A DNA stretch of 64,000 nucleotides from assembly GCF_004361065.1 (NCBI RefSeq), contig NZ_SELT01000010.1, positions 1 through 64,000 on the forward strand, in the 5' to 3' direction. This DNA is from Cognatilysobacter terrigena. Lineage in GTDB: Bacteria; Pseudomonadota; Gammaproteobacteria; Xanthomonadales; Xanthomonadaceae. The notes below the pieces were generated by a model, which was not told where the DNA came from, made no database searches, and saw only the letters and a list, made by a program, of their open reading frames with translations. The position numbers and the translations under genes were made by a program. Shown here piece after piece: positions 17,916 to 28,530 of this stretch; position 1 is the first letter of the stretch, and the number at the start of each line of letters is the position of its first letter.

Positions 17916-19029
17916 CGAGCGCCTGCGTTGAGGTCTCGATCGGCAGGTGCGACAGCGCCTGCAAGTAGTCGTCGAGGGTGAAGAGATCGATGCACGGCCC
18001 GGCACCGGGTGATGGCGGCGTCTGACGCCAGCGCCGCGCGAGCACCACGGTGGCGGTCGCGGGAATGTGCGGCCCGCTGCCCTCGCGCGCGACGATCGAC
18101 CAGCGCAGGTGCAGGTGCTGTCCGTCGGGATCGACGCCGCCCAGATCGACCGTCATCACGCCGATGTCGCTGCCCGCATCGGTCCAGTGCTCACTCAATC
18201 GCAGCAGCGGCTCCGCATAGCGCGGCAGATTGCGCACGAGACCCGCGCGAACGCACCACGAGGCGAGCCACAGCCCGAAGTGCATGCGGCGCAGTTCGAG
18301 TCCGGCGCGGAAGTCGCAGTGTCGGAGCCCGGGATAGCGCGCAGGCAGCACGTCGAGATCCGGCACGTCGCAGCGTGCAAACCAGCGTGCGCCCACGCCC
18401 TCGATACGCATGCGACGCAGCGACTGCCAGCCGTGCACCGGACGACGGTCGCCATCGATCAACGCAGGAAACGGACGACCGACGTAGCCGAGGATCGCGC
18501 GCGTCGTCGCCAGGCCGCGCTCGGTGCGATTGCCCGGACCGATGCACGTGTCGATCGACTCCAGCGTCGCGAACCGCGATCGATGCGCGTCGACGACTGC
18601 GGCCGACAGGCCCGGGACGCTGCTCGCACCGCTGACGACGCGGACGCCGCGCGCCTTGGCCTGCGCGTCGAGCCGCCCGATGCCCGCCACGAATTCGCGG
18701 CCGTCGGCGAGGTCGATGTAATGCGCGCCCGCGGCGATCGCGGCTTCGGCAACGCGGTAGTCGCGCTGCTGGAACGGGCCGGCCGTGTGGATGACGGTGT
18801 CCGGCATCAGCGCGGCGATGCGGGCGTCGAGATCGTCGCCTTCGACGTCGATCTGCACCGGCGACACCGGCGCGCGCGCCTGCGGTCGTAGCTGCGTGGC
18901 GAGCGATTCCGCCTTGCCGACGTCCCGCCCGGCGAGCATCAGGTCGACGTCGTCCCGCGCCAGTGCCTCGGCGATGCGCCGTCCGAACTGGCCGTAGGCG
19001 CCGATGAGGAGGATGCGACCGCGCGACAT
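17905..19029 (-). CDS. Saccharopine-dehydrogenase-like NAD(P)-binding oxidoreductase
   Basis: A 374-residue protein with an N-terminal Rossmann fold: RILLIGAYGQFGRRIAEALA has the GxxGxxG dinucleotide motif, followed by the second-strand LMLAGRD. The middle has DTVIHTAGPFQQRDY and GAHYIDLADGREFV, both typical of the saccharopine dehydrogenase/trans-acting enoyl reductase family. True lysine-pathway activity is unlikely from context. Relatives often carry DUF4166 at the C-terminus; here that domain is a separate gene on the other strand. The physiological substrate is unknown. Confidence 0.82.
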   Translation of the reverse strand: MSRGRILLIGAYGQFGRRIAEALARDDVDLMLAGRDVGKAESLATQLRPQARAPVSPVQIDVEGDDLDARIAALMPDTVIHTAGPFQQRDYRVAEAAIAAGAHYIDLADGREFVAGIGRLDAQAKARGVRVVSGASSVPGLSAAVVDAHRSRFATLESIDTCIGPGNRTERGLATTRAILGYVGRPFPALIDGDRRPVHGWQSLRRMRIEGVGARWFARCDVPDLDVLPARYPGLRHCDFRAGLELRRMHFGLWLASWCVRAGLVRNLPRYAEPLLRLSEHWTDAGSDIGVMTVDLGGVDPDGQHLHLRWSIVAREGSGPHIPATATVVLARRWRQTPPSPGAGPCIDLFTLDDYLQALSHLPIETSTQALVSR

Positions 19030-19131
19030 GGGCGCAGCTTAGCGGCCCGGCGGCGACCAAGCGGCTGCATGCGCTGTTGACGCCGGCCGGTGCATAACGG
19101 CCGGGCCGGATCGTCCGGTCAGGGGACCGCG

Positions 19132-20904
19132 TTGGCCGCCGACACCTCCACCATCCATCGCAGCCTGCCGGTGCTCGTCGGCGCTGCGCTTGTGCTCGGC
19201 TTCCTGTACTGGGCCAAGGTCATCGTGATTCCGGTCGCGCTCGCGATCCTTTTCACGTTCCTGCTCACGCCGCCCGCGCACTACCTGGAGCGCCGCGGGG
19301 TGTCGCGCGTGGTGTCGAGCGCGCTCATGACGATCCTCGCGCTCGCCCTCGCGATCGGTGCGGGCGTAGCGGTCACGCGCCAGATCGGCAGCCTGCTCGA
19401 CGCGTATCCGCGCTACGAACCGAACGTCACCGCGAAGATCGAGCAGTTGCGCGCGCGCGGGCGCACCGGGCTGCTCGACAAGATGCAGGTCGTGGCCGAG
19501 CGCATTTCGGTGCAGCTCGATCGTCGCGGCCCGGCCCCGATGACGCAGGCCGAACGCGAAGTCGCACGCGCGCAACCCGTGCGCATCGTGCAGCAGGAGC
19601 CGGTGCGGCTGTCGCAACTGTGGGCCATCGCCGGCCCGCTGCTGGAGCCGCTTGCGGGCCTCGGCCTGGTGCTCGTGCTGGTGATGTTCATGCTGATCCA
19701 TCGCGAGGACCTGCGCGATCGCGTGATCTCGCTGGTCGGTGTCGACCAGCTCGCCGGCACGACGCGCGCGCTGGAAGACGCGGGCCAACGCGTCGGCCGG
19801 TATCTGCTGATGCAGCTGATGGTCAACAGCGGCTACGGGCTGTCGGTGGCGATCGGGCTGTGGGCGATCGGCGTGCCGTATGCACTGTTGTGGGGCTTCT
19901 TCGCCGCCGTGCTGCGCTACATCCCGTACCTCGGTTCGTGGCTGGCGGCGTTCATGCCCGTGGCGCTGAGCCTGCTGATCACCCGCGAGTGGACGACCGC
20001 GCTGTTGGTGGTCGGGCTGTTCGGCACGCTCGAACTCATCACGAACATGCTGGTCGAGCCGTGGGTCTATGGGCGCGGCATGGGCGTGTCGCAGGCCGCG
20101 CTGCTGATCGCCGTCGCGTTCTGGACGTGGCTGTGGGGGCCGATCGGGCTCGTGCTCGCGTCGCCGCTCACCGTCTGCCTTGTGGTGCTCGGCCGCTACG
20201 TGCCGTTCCTGAAGTTCCTCGACACGCTGCTCGGCGACACGCCGCCGCTCGCGCCCGCGCATCGCTTCTACCAGCGACTGCTCGCGCAGGACGACACCGA
20301 AGCCGCCGACCTGCTCGATGACTACGCCGCGCTCGACGGCCTCGACCGCGCGTACGACGAAATCGTCGTGCCCACGCTCGCGCACGCACGCGAAGACCTG
20401 CGCCAGGGCCGCCTGCAGGCGCCGGACCACGCCCGCGTGATCGACGAAGCGCACGCACTCGTAGACGCGCACCGTCGCCTGATCCGCCCGGACGACATGG
20501 TCGGCGGCGACCGCATGCGCGTGCTCGCGATTCCGGTGCGCGATGCGGTCGATGAAGTCGCGGTGTCGATGCTCGGCAAGCTCGTCGACATGGGGCGTAT
20601 CGAATGGAATGCCGCGTCGTCGGCGGTGCTCGCGTCGGATGTCGTCGGCCACATCCGCGATGCGAACGTCGACGCCATCGTGCTGGTCTCCGTGCCACCG
20701 GGCGGGCTCGCGCATGTGCGCTATCTCGTCAAGCGCCTCGGCAGCGAACTCGGGGGCGTGCCGCTTCTCATCGTGCGGCCGGGCCTGGCGGGCGATGCAC
20801 AGGTTCGCCAGCGTCGCGAGCTGGCGGAGCTGGGCGTGGCGCGCCTCGCGGCCACACTAGGGGCCGCGGTCTCCGAACTGCGGAAGATGACCGCGCTGCA
20901 CTGA
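19132..20904 (+). CDS. AI-2E family membrane transporter with extra C-terminal cytosolic domain
   Basis: About 590 residues. The N-terminal half has hydrophobic helices in the AI-2E (PerM/TqsA) pattern, including LYWAKVIVIPVALAILFTFL and the family block LLWGFFAAVLRYIPYLGSW. Residues from about 355 form a long soluble tail absent from short family members: a helical part, then an alpha/beta part with RVLAIPVRDAVDEVAVSML and VDAIVLVSVPPGGL that resembles a Rossmann-like (B12-binding-type) fold without the cobalamin His motif. I prefer TTG at 19132 because AGGGGA lies 5 nt before it; a GTG at 19090 is also open. Substrate unknown. Confidence 0.8.
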   Translation: MAADTSTIHRSLPVLVGAALVLGFLYWAKVIVIPVALAILFTFLLTPPAHYLERRGVSRVVSSALMTILALALAIGAGVAVTRQIGSLLDAYPRYEPNVTAKIEQLRARGRTGLLDKMQVVAERISVQLDRRGPAPMTQAEREVARAQPVRIVQQEPVRLSQLWAIAGPLLEPLAGLGLVLVLVMFMLIHREDLRDRVISLVGVDQLAGTTRALEDAGQRVGRYLLMQLMVNSGYGLSVAIGLWAIGVPYALLWGFFAAVLRYIPYLGSWLAAFMPVALSLLITREWTTALLVVGLFGTLELITNMLVEPWVYGRGMGVSQAALLIAVAFWTWLWGPIGLVLASPLTVCLVVLGRYVPFLKFLDTLLGDTPPLAPAHRFYQRLLAQDDTEAADLLDDYAALDGLDRAYDEIVVPTLAHAREDLRQGRLQAPDHARVIDEAHALVDAHRRLIRPDDMVGGDRMRVLAIPVRDAVDEVAVSMLGKLVDMGRIEWNAASSAVLASDVVGHIRDANVDAIVLVSVPPGGLAHVRYLVKRLGSELGGVPLLIVRPGLAGDAQVRQRRELAELGVARLAATLGAAVSELRKMTALH

Positions 20905-20913
20905 TCCGCGCGA

Positions 20914-22368
20914 TCAGTGGTGGCGCATGTCGCGCGGAAGATCGGTCTTCCGTCGCCGGTACGCGGGGCGTTCCGTGCTATCGGCGGCCGGCTCGACGTC
21001 GCCCGTCTCGCGCAGCGCCTGCAGGTAGCTGCGCCGCCAGTACGTGATGTCGTGCGTCTGCAGGTAGCGGAACATGCCCTCCCAACGTTCGCGGCGTTCG
21101 TCGCGTGACATCGTCATCGCCCGCGCGATGGCATCGCCGGTGCCATCGAGGTCGTACGGATTCACGACCAGCGCGCCGTCGAGCTCGCGCGCTGCGCCGG
21201 CGAACGGCGAGAGCAGCAGAACGCCGGGATCCTCCGGATCCTGTGCCGCTACGTATTCCTTCGCGACCAGGTTCATGCCGTCGCGCAACGGTGTCACCAG
21301 CCCGACGCGCGCGAGGCGATAGAAGCCGGTCAGCGTCGCGTGCGGGTAGTTGCGATTGACGTAACGCACCGGCGTCCAGTCCGGCTCCGCGAAGCGCCCG
21401 TTGATGTTGCCGGACAGCTGTTCGAGCTCGCTGCGAAGATGCCGGTATTCCGCGACGCCACCTCGCGACACCGGCGCGATCTGAAGGAACGTGAGCTTGC
21501 CGCGTTGTTGCGGATAGCGCTTGAGATAGTTCGCGAACCCGCGGAATCGCTCGGGCAGGCCTTTCGAATAGTCGAGACGATCGACGCCGATCGCGAGTTC
21601 GCGCCGCGACAGGCTCGCCGTCAGGCGCTTCACGCCCGGCTTCGCCACCGCGTCACGCGCGAGTTCGGCGATGCGCGGCGTGTCGATGCTGATCGGGAAC
21701 GCGCCGGCGCGAAAGCGTCGGCCGTTGGGTGCTTCGAGCAGTCCGCGCTCGATGACGCGGCCGCCGCCGAAAAGGCGCACGTAATCCTGGAAGCGCTCGA
21801 GGTCGCGCTCGGTCTGGAAGCCGACGAGATCGCACGACGAAAACCCGTCGAACAGGCGCTGGTGGCTCGGCAGCGCCGCGAGCAGGTCGGAGGACGGCAT
21901 CGGCACGTGCAGGAAGAAGCCGATGCGGCATTTGACGCCGCGGTCGCGCAGCAGACGGGCGAGCGGGATCAAGTGGTAGTCGTGGATCCAGACGAGGTCG
22001 TCCTCGCGCAGCATGGGTGCGAGCTTGCCCGCGAACAGCGCGTTGACGACCTGGTAGCCCGCATAGGTATCGCGGTCGTAGTCGACCAGGTCCATGCGGA
22101 AGTGCAGCAGCGGCCACAGCGTGCGGTTCGCGAAGCCGTTGTAGTAGTCCTCGTGGTCCTGCGCCGATAGGTCCATCGTGACGAACGTGATATTGCCGTC
22201 CTGCTGCTCGTGCATGCGGCCCGAGGCGTGCGGATCGATCTTGCCGCTCCACCCGAACCACAGGCCGCCGTCCTCGCGCAGCGCGTCGAGCAGCGCGATC
22301 GCGAGGCCGCCGGCGCGCGACTCCTCGGGCAATGCGACGCGATTGCTGACGACGACGAGACGGCCCAT
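20914..22368 (-). CDS. otsA: Trehalose-6-phosphate synthase (GT20)
   Basis: Transfers glucose from UDP-glucose to glucose-6-phosphate. It has 484 residues. The start MGRLVVVSNRVALPEE and GGLAIALLDAL form the glucose-6-phosphate loop. WIHDYHLIPLARLLRD, GVDRLDYSKGLPERF (Arg/Lys phosphate contacts) and DGMNLVAKEYVAAQ (UDP-glucose site) are all present. It lies 100 bp behind the GH15 gene in an otsB-GH15-otsA run. The 3' end nearly touches the AI-2E gene (9 bp, convergent). Trehalose is a compatible solute and stress protectant. Confidence 0.96.
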   Translation of the reverse strand: MGRLVVVSNRVALPEESRAGGLAIALLDALREDGGLWFGWSGKIDPHASGRMHEQQDGNITFVTMDLSAQDHEDYYNGFANRTLWPLLHFRMDLVDYDRDTYAGYQVVNALFAGKLAPMLREDDLVWIHDYHLIPLARLLRDRGVKCRIGFFLHVPMPSSDLLAALPSHQRLFDGFSSCDLVGFQTERDLERFQDYVRLFGGGRVIERGLLEAPNGRRFRAGAFPISIDTPRIAELARDAVAKPGVKRLTASLSRRELAIGVDRLDYSKGLPERFRGFANYLKRYPQQRGKLTFLQIAPVSRGGVAEYRHLRSELEQLSGNINGRFAEPDWTPVRYVNRNYPHATLTGFYRLARVGLVTPLRDGMNLVAKEYVAAQDPEDPGVLLLSPFAGAARELDGALVVNPYDLDGTGDAIARAMTMSRDERRERWEGMFRYLQTHDITYWRRSYLQALRETGDVEPAADSTERPAYRRRKTDLPRDMRHH

Positions 22369-22470
22369 GCGATACCCGCGTTGACGCTCCTGCCGGCGAA
22401 TGCCGATGCAGCAGAGGATGCCGACCCGCGGCTCGTCGATGCGTGATGGCTGCGCGATGCCAGCGGAACG

Positions 22471-24243
22471 CTAGGTTGCGTCCTCCCACGGGCGGCTCAG
22501 GCGCATCGCCGCGTTGATCAGGCCGACATGCGAATACGTCTGCGGGAAGTTGCCCCACAGCTCGCCGCCTTCGAGCGAGAGGTCCTCCGACAGCAGGCCG
22601 AGCGGGTTGCGGCGCGCGAGCACGCGTTCGAACAGTTCGCGCGCCTCGTCCGCGCGTCCGACGGACGCCAGTGCGTCGATGTACCAGAACGTGCAGATCG
22701 TGAAGCTGGTTTCCGGCACGCCGAAATCGTCCGGTGCGATGTAGCGCAGCATGCCGTCGCCTTGGCGCAGTTCGCGCCCGACGGCATCCACCGTGGCCGC
22801 GAAGCGTGGATCGTCGGCCCGCACGAAGCCGAGGTCGGCGAGCAGGAGCAGCACGGCGTCCATGCGGCCGCTGTGCGTGCCTTCGACGAAATGCCCGCGA
22901 TGCGGGTCGAACGCCAGCTCGCTGATGCGCGCGTGCATGCGGTCGGCACGCTCTCGCCAGAAGCGCGCGCGGTCGTCGATATGCAACGCGTTCGCGATGC
23001 GCGCGAGACGGTCGCATGCCGCCCAGCACATCACCGCGGAATAGGTGTGCACTTCGACGCGGCCGCGGAATTCCCACAGGCCGGCGTCGGGCTGGTCGAA
23101 CAGGGAGAACGCGCGTTCGCCGAGGCGTTCGAGGCGCGCGAAGTGTGCGCTTCCGGTCGGCAGGTTGAGGCGGCGGTCGAGGAACATCTGCGTCGACGCC
23201 AGCACCACGCTGCCGTAGACGTCGTGCTGCGGCTGCACCCAGGCGAGGTTGCCGCGACGCACCGGCCCCATGCCGCGGTAGCCGGCCAGCGCCTCGACCT
23301 CGCTCTCGTGCAGCTCGCGCTCCAGGCCGATGCCGTAGAGCGGCTGCAGATGGCCGTCCTCAGGGATCAGGTTGGACACGTAGCGCAGGTATTCCTCCAT
23401 CGTGCGCGTCGCGCCGAGGCGGTTGAGCGCGCGCACGACGAACGCGGCGTCGCGCAGCCAGCAGTAGCGGTAGTCCCAGTTGCGCTGCGTATGCGCGGCT
23501 TCCGGGATCGACGTCGTCATCGCTGCGATGATCGCGCCGGTTTCGTCGTACTGGCAGAGCTTGAGCGTGATCGCACTGCGGATCACGGCGTCCTGCCATT
23601 CCAGCGGAATCGACAGCGCACGCACCCACTCGCGCCAGTAGTCGACGGTGCGCTCGTAAGCTTCGTGCGTGAAGTCGTCGATGGCGCGGGTGAAGGTCTC
23701 GTCCGGGCCGAGGATGAAGTTGAGCTCGCGATCGAGCAGGAACGGAATTTCCTCGCGCACCATTCGAACCGGCGCATCGGTATTGAGGCGCAGCGTGAAA
23801 TCCGACAGCACGAAACGCACGTGGTTGCTGCCCCAGGTGCGCTCGGGCACACGCGCACCGTAGTCGGCGAGCGGGCGCAGCCGCACGCGGATGCGCGGCT
23901 CGCCCGACAGCGGCCGGACGGTGCGGATCAGCATCACCGGGCGATAGAAGCGGTCGTACTGCTTCCATCGCGGCGCAAAATCCAGGATCTCGACCGCGCC
24001 GCCGCGTCCGTCGCGCAGCACGGTGCGCAGCACGGCGGTGTTGTCGACGTAGTGCTGCTCGCTCGACACGCCGCCGTCGAGCTCGATCGCGAAATCGCCA
24101 CCGTCGATACGTGGCGACAAGAGCGCGCAGAACGTCGGGTCGCCGTCGAACGCGGGCACGCAGCCCCAAACCACGCGGCCCTGCGGGTCGATGAGTGCGC
24201 CGATGCTGCCGTTGCCGACCAGGCCAAGGGACAGCGTGCTCAT
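22471..24243 (-). CDS. Glycoside hydrolase family 15 protein (glucoamylase/trehalase type)
   Basis: A 590-residue cytosolic enzyme with an N-terminal beta-sandwich (LGLVGNGSIGALIDPQGRVV, WGCVPAFDGDPTFCALL) and a C-terminal (alpha/alpha)6 barrel. WDYRYCWLRDAAF is the GH15 substrate motif, and the end carries LLSEDLSLEGGELWGNFPQ, near the catalytic Glu. There is no signal peptide, which fits an intracellular substrate. It overlaps otsB by 4 bp (ATGA) and precedes otsA, so trehalose or a related glucoside is the likely substrate. GH15 trehalases are known in other bacteria. Glucoamylase activity on glycogen fragments cannot be excluded. Confidence 0.88.
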   Translation of the reverse strand: MSTLSLGLVGNGSIGALIDPQGRVVWGCVPAFDGDPTFCALLSPRIDGGDFAIELDGGVSSEQHYVDNTAVLRTVLRDGRGGAVEILDFAPRWKQYDRFYRPVMLIRTVRPLSGEPRIRVRLRPLADYGARVPERTWGSNHVRFVLSDFTLRLNTDAPVRMVREEIPFLLDRELNFILGPDETFTRAIDDFTHEAYERTVDYWREWVRALSIPLEWQDAVIRSAITLKLCQYDETGAIIAAMTTSIPEAAHTQRNWDYRYCWLRDAAFVVRALNRLGATRTMEEYLRYVSNLIPEDGHLQPLYGIGLERELHESEVEALAGYRGMGPVRRGNLAWVQPQHDVYGSVVLASTQMFLDRRLNLPTGSAHFARLERLGERAFSLFDQPDAGLWEFRGRVEVHTYSAVMCWAACDRLARIANALHIDDRARFWRERADRMHARISELAFDPHRGHFVEGTHSGRMDAVLLLLADLGFVRADDPRFAATVDAVGRELRQGDGMLRYIAPDDFGVPETSFTICTFWYIDALASVGRADEARELFERVLARRNPLGLLSEDLSLEGGELWGNFPQTYSHVGLINAAMRLSRPWEDAT

Positions 24244-25007
24244 GCGGTCGCTCCGAGGCGGTCGGCGCCTTCCGTGATCCAGCGACGCAACGCATCCGTG
24301 CCGGGCAGGGTGTGCGTCGCGCGCGTCGGCTGACGGTCGCCCACGCGTACCGACAGGCCGCCGAGCGCGTTCGCCGCCGCGAAGCCGTCCTCGTCGGTCA
24401 GGTCATCGCCGGCAAACACCGGGGTCCGGTCGACGAATGGGTCGACGCCCATCAGTCGACGCATCGCATCGCCCTTGTCCGCGTGCGACGGCCGCAGTTC
24501 CACGACGCAGTTGCCGTGCTGCAGCCGATAGCCCGGCAGGTTCGCGAGCGCCGAAGCGGCGATCGCCTCCAGCGGCGAACGCGCGGCGGGCGAGCCGCGC
24601 CAATGCAGTGCGAGTGCGACGCCCTTGTCCTCGACGATCGCGCCGGGATGCGCGAGCGCGATCTGCTCGGCGGCGTCACGCACGTGCTGCAGCTCGGGCG
24701 GTGCGTCGAGCGCAGGCGCATGGTCGATGGCCTCGCGCAGTTCAAGGCCGTGCAGGCCGGCCGCGGGGACGCGCAGGCCCGGAAACAAGGTGTCGAGCTG
24801 CGCAATGCGGCGTCCGCTCACCAGCGCCAGCGCGCCATCGAGCGCACGCGACAGACGCATCAAGGCGTCGCCGAGGCCGTCGGGCACGTGGACGTCACCG
24901 GGATGGTCGGCGAAGTCGAGCAGGCAGCCGTCGACATCGAGGAACAGCGCCCAGTGCGATTGCACGGGCGGCGGGGCGGGCAGGGCCAGCGGGGCGGTCG
25001 CACTCAT
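24240..25007 (-). CDS. otsB: Trehalose-6-phosphate phosphatase
   Basis: Removes phosphate from trehalose-6-phosphate. It has 255 residues. HAD motifs: ALFLDVDGCLLDF (nucleophile Asp and acid/base Asp), LVSGRRIAQL, and GDDLTDEDGF (Mg2+ ligands). The ATG at 25007 is chosen because an Ala/Pro-rich lead-in follows it; the longer open frame covers the clpB promoter region. It is first in the otsB-GH15-otsA operon and divergent from clpB across a 154-bp spacer, which suggests joint stress control. Confidence 0.94.
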   Translation of the reverse strand: MSATAPLALPAPPPVQSHWALFLDVDGCLLDFADHPGDVHVPDGLGDALMRLSRALDGALALVSGRRIAQLDTLFPGLRVPAAGLHGLELREAIDHAPALDAPPELQHVRDAAEQIALAHPGAIVEDKGVALALHWRGSPAARSPLEAIAASALANLPGYRLQHGNCVVELRPSHADKGDAMRRLMGVDPFVDRTPVFAGDDLTDEDGFAAANALGGLSVRVGDRQPTRATHTLPGTDALRRWITEGADRLGATA

Positions 25008-25084
25008 CCGACGGAGTCTGGTGGTCCGCGCGTAAGGGATCGGTGGACGCGGCTTGACGTGCTGCTGAACGGTCGGGCGCGACG

Positions 25085-25112
25085 CTTGAATCACCCGGCA
25101 TAGACCGCATCT
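25085..25112 (+). promoter_or_regulatory. Sigma-32 (RpoH) heat-shock promoter of clpB
   Basis: CTTGAA (25085-25090) is the exact -35 consensus. The -10 is CCGCATCT (25105-25112), which matches CCCCATNT at all but one position. The spacer is 14 bp. The expected start is about 40 nt before the clpB ATG. The gene served is itself a classic RpoH target. Confidence 0.85.
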
Positions 25113-25161
25113 ATCGGCCATCACGGTCGATGACCGCCCCGGTCGTCCAGAGGATCTTCCA

Positions 25162-27747
<2,586 letters not shown>

Positions 27748-27766
27748 TCGACGCGACAGTTCGACA

Positions 27767-27800
27767 CAACGCCACCGGTCGCACCGGTGGCGTTGTCGTT
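27767..27800. terminator. Bidirectional terminator between clpB and the sirtuin gene
   Basis: CAACGCCACCGGT and ACCGGTGGCGTTG form a perfect 13-bp stem around CGC. A short TCGTTT follows on the plus strand. It lies between two convergent genes and overlaps the sirtuin stop region. Confidence 0.8.
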
Positions 27801-28525
27801 TACGCGCTGCGAAGTTCTTCGGCGAGGCGGGTGAGGCCTGCACTCGCGGTCATCGCCCAGTGTTCGTCGACGTCGTGCGTGAGCGCGCTCGTTTGCGGGT
27901 TAATCTCGAGCACGTGCAGCCCGCGCCAGCGCGCAAGGCCCGGTAACGAAGCGGCCGGGTGCACCAGCCCCGACGTGCCGACGACGACCACTCCGTCGGC
28001 GCGTTCGAGCGCACTGATGCCCGCACTCCACGCGTCGTCGGGCAGTGCTTCGCCGAACCACACGACCCCGGGACGGAACAGGCCGCTGCAGCGCGCGCAT
28101 CGCGGCGGCGCTTCATGGCGACCCTCGTCGCCACCTTCGTAGGGCGCGACGATCGGATCGGGTTCCGCTGTCGCGCCGCAGTCGATGCAGCGCGACTGCA
28201 GCAGATGCCCGTGCAGGTGATGCACCCGCGTGCTGCCGGCGCGTTCGTGCAGGTCGTCGACGTTCTGCGTCACGACGTCGACCTCGATGCCATCGCGTTC
28301 CATCGCCGCGATCGCGGCATGGCCGGCGTTCGGCTGCACGCGCTGCACCTGCGCCGCGCGCCAGCGGTACCAGCCCCAGACGAGGTCGGGGTCGCGACGG
28401 AATGCCTCGGGCGTCGCCAGGCGCTCGGGATCGAAGCGGGCCCAGAGGCCGGTCAACGCGTCGCGGAACGTCGGCACGCCGCTCTCCGCGGACATGCCGG
28501 CGCCGGTGAGCACGACGAGCCGCAT
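27800..28525 (-). CDS. cobB: NAD-dependent protein deacylase, Sir2 family (CobB-like)
   Basis: Removes acyl groups from lysines using NAD+. It has 241 residues. NAD site GAGMSAESGVPTFRD, catalytic region TQNVDDLHERAG and HLHGHLL (catalytic His), and a zinc site from two Cys pairs, CIDCG and CARCSG. WYRWR contains the Y-x-x-R pair that in class III sirtuins recognises succinyl/malonyl groups, so desuccinylation is likely. The start at 28525 lies 5 bp after the antiporter stop on the same strand, so the two are cotranscribed. Confidence 0.92.
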   Translation of the reverse strand: MRLVVLTGAGMSAESGVPTFRDALTGLWARFDPERLATPEAFRRDPDLVWGWYRWRAAQVQRVQPNAGHAAIAAMERDGIEVDVVTQNVDDLHERAGSTRVHHLHGHLLQSRCIDCGATAEPDPIVAPYEGGDEGRHEAPPRCARCSGLFRPGVVWFGEALPDDAWSAGISALERADGVVVVGTSGLVHPAASLPGLARWRGLHVLEINPQTSALTHDVDEHWAMTASAGLTRLAEELRSA

Positions 28526-28530
28526 CGCGG

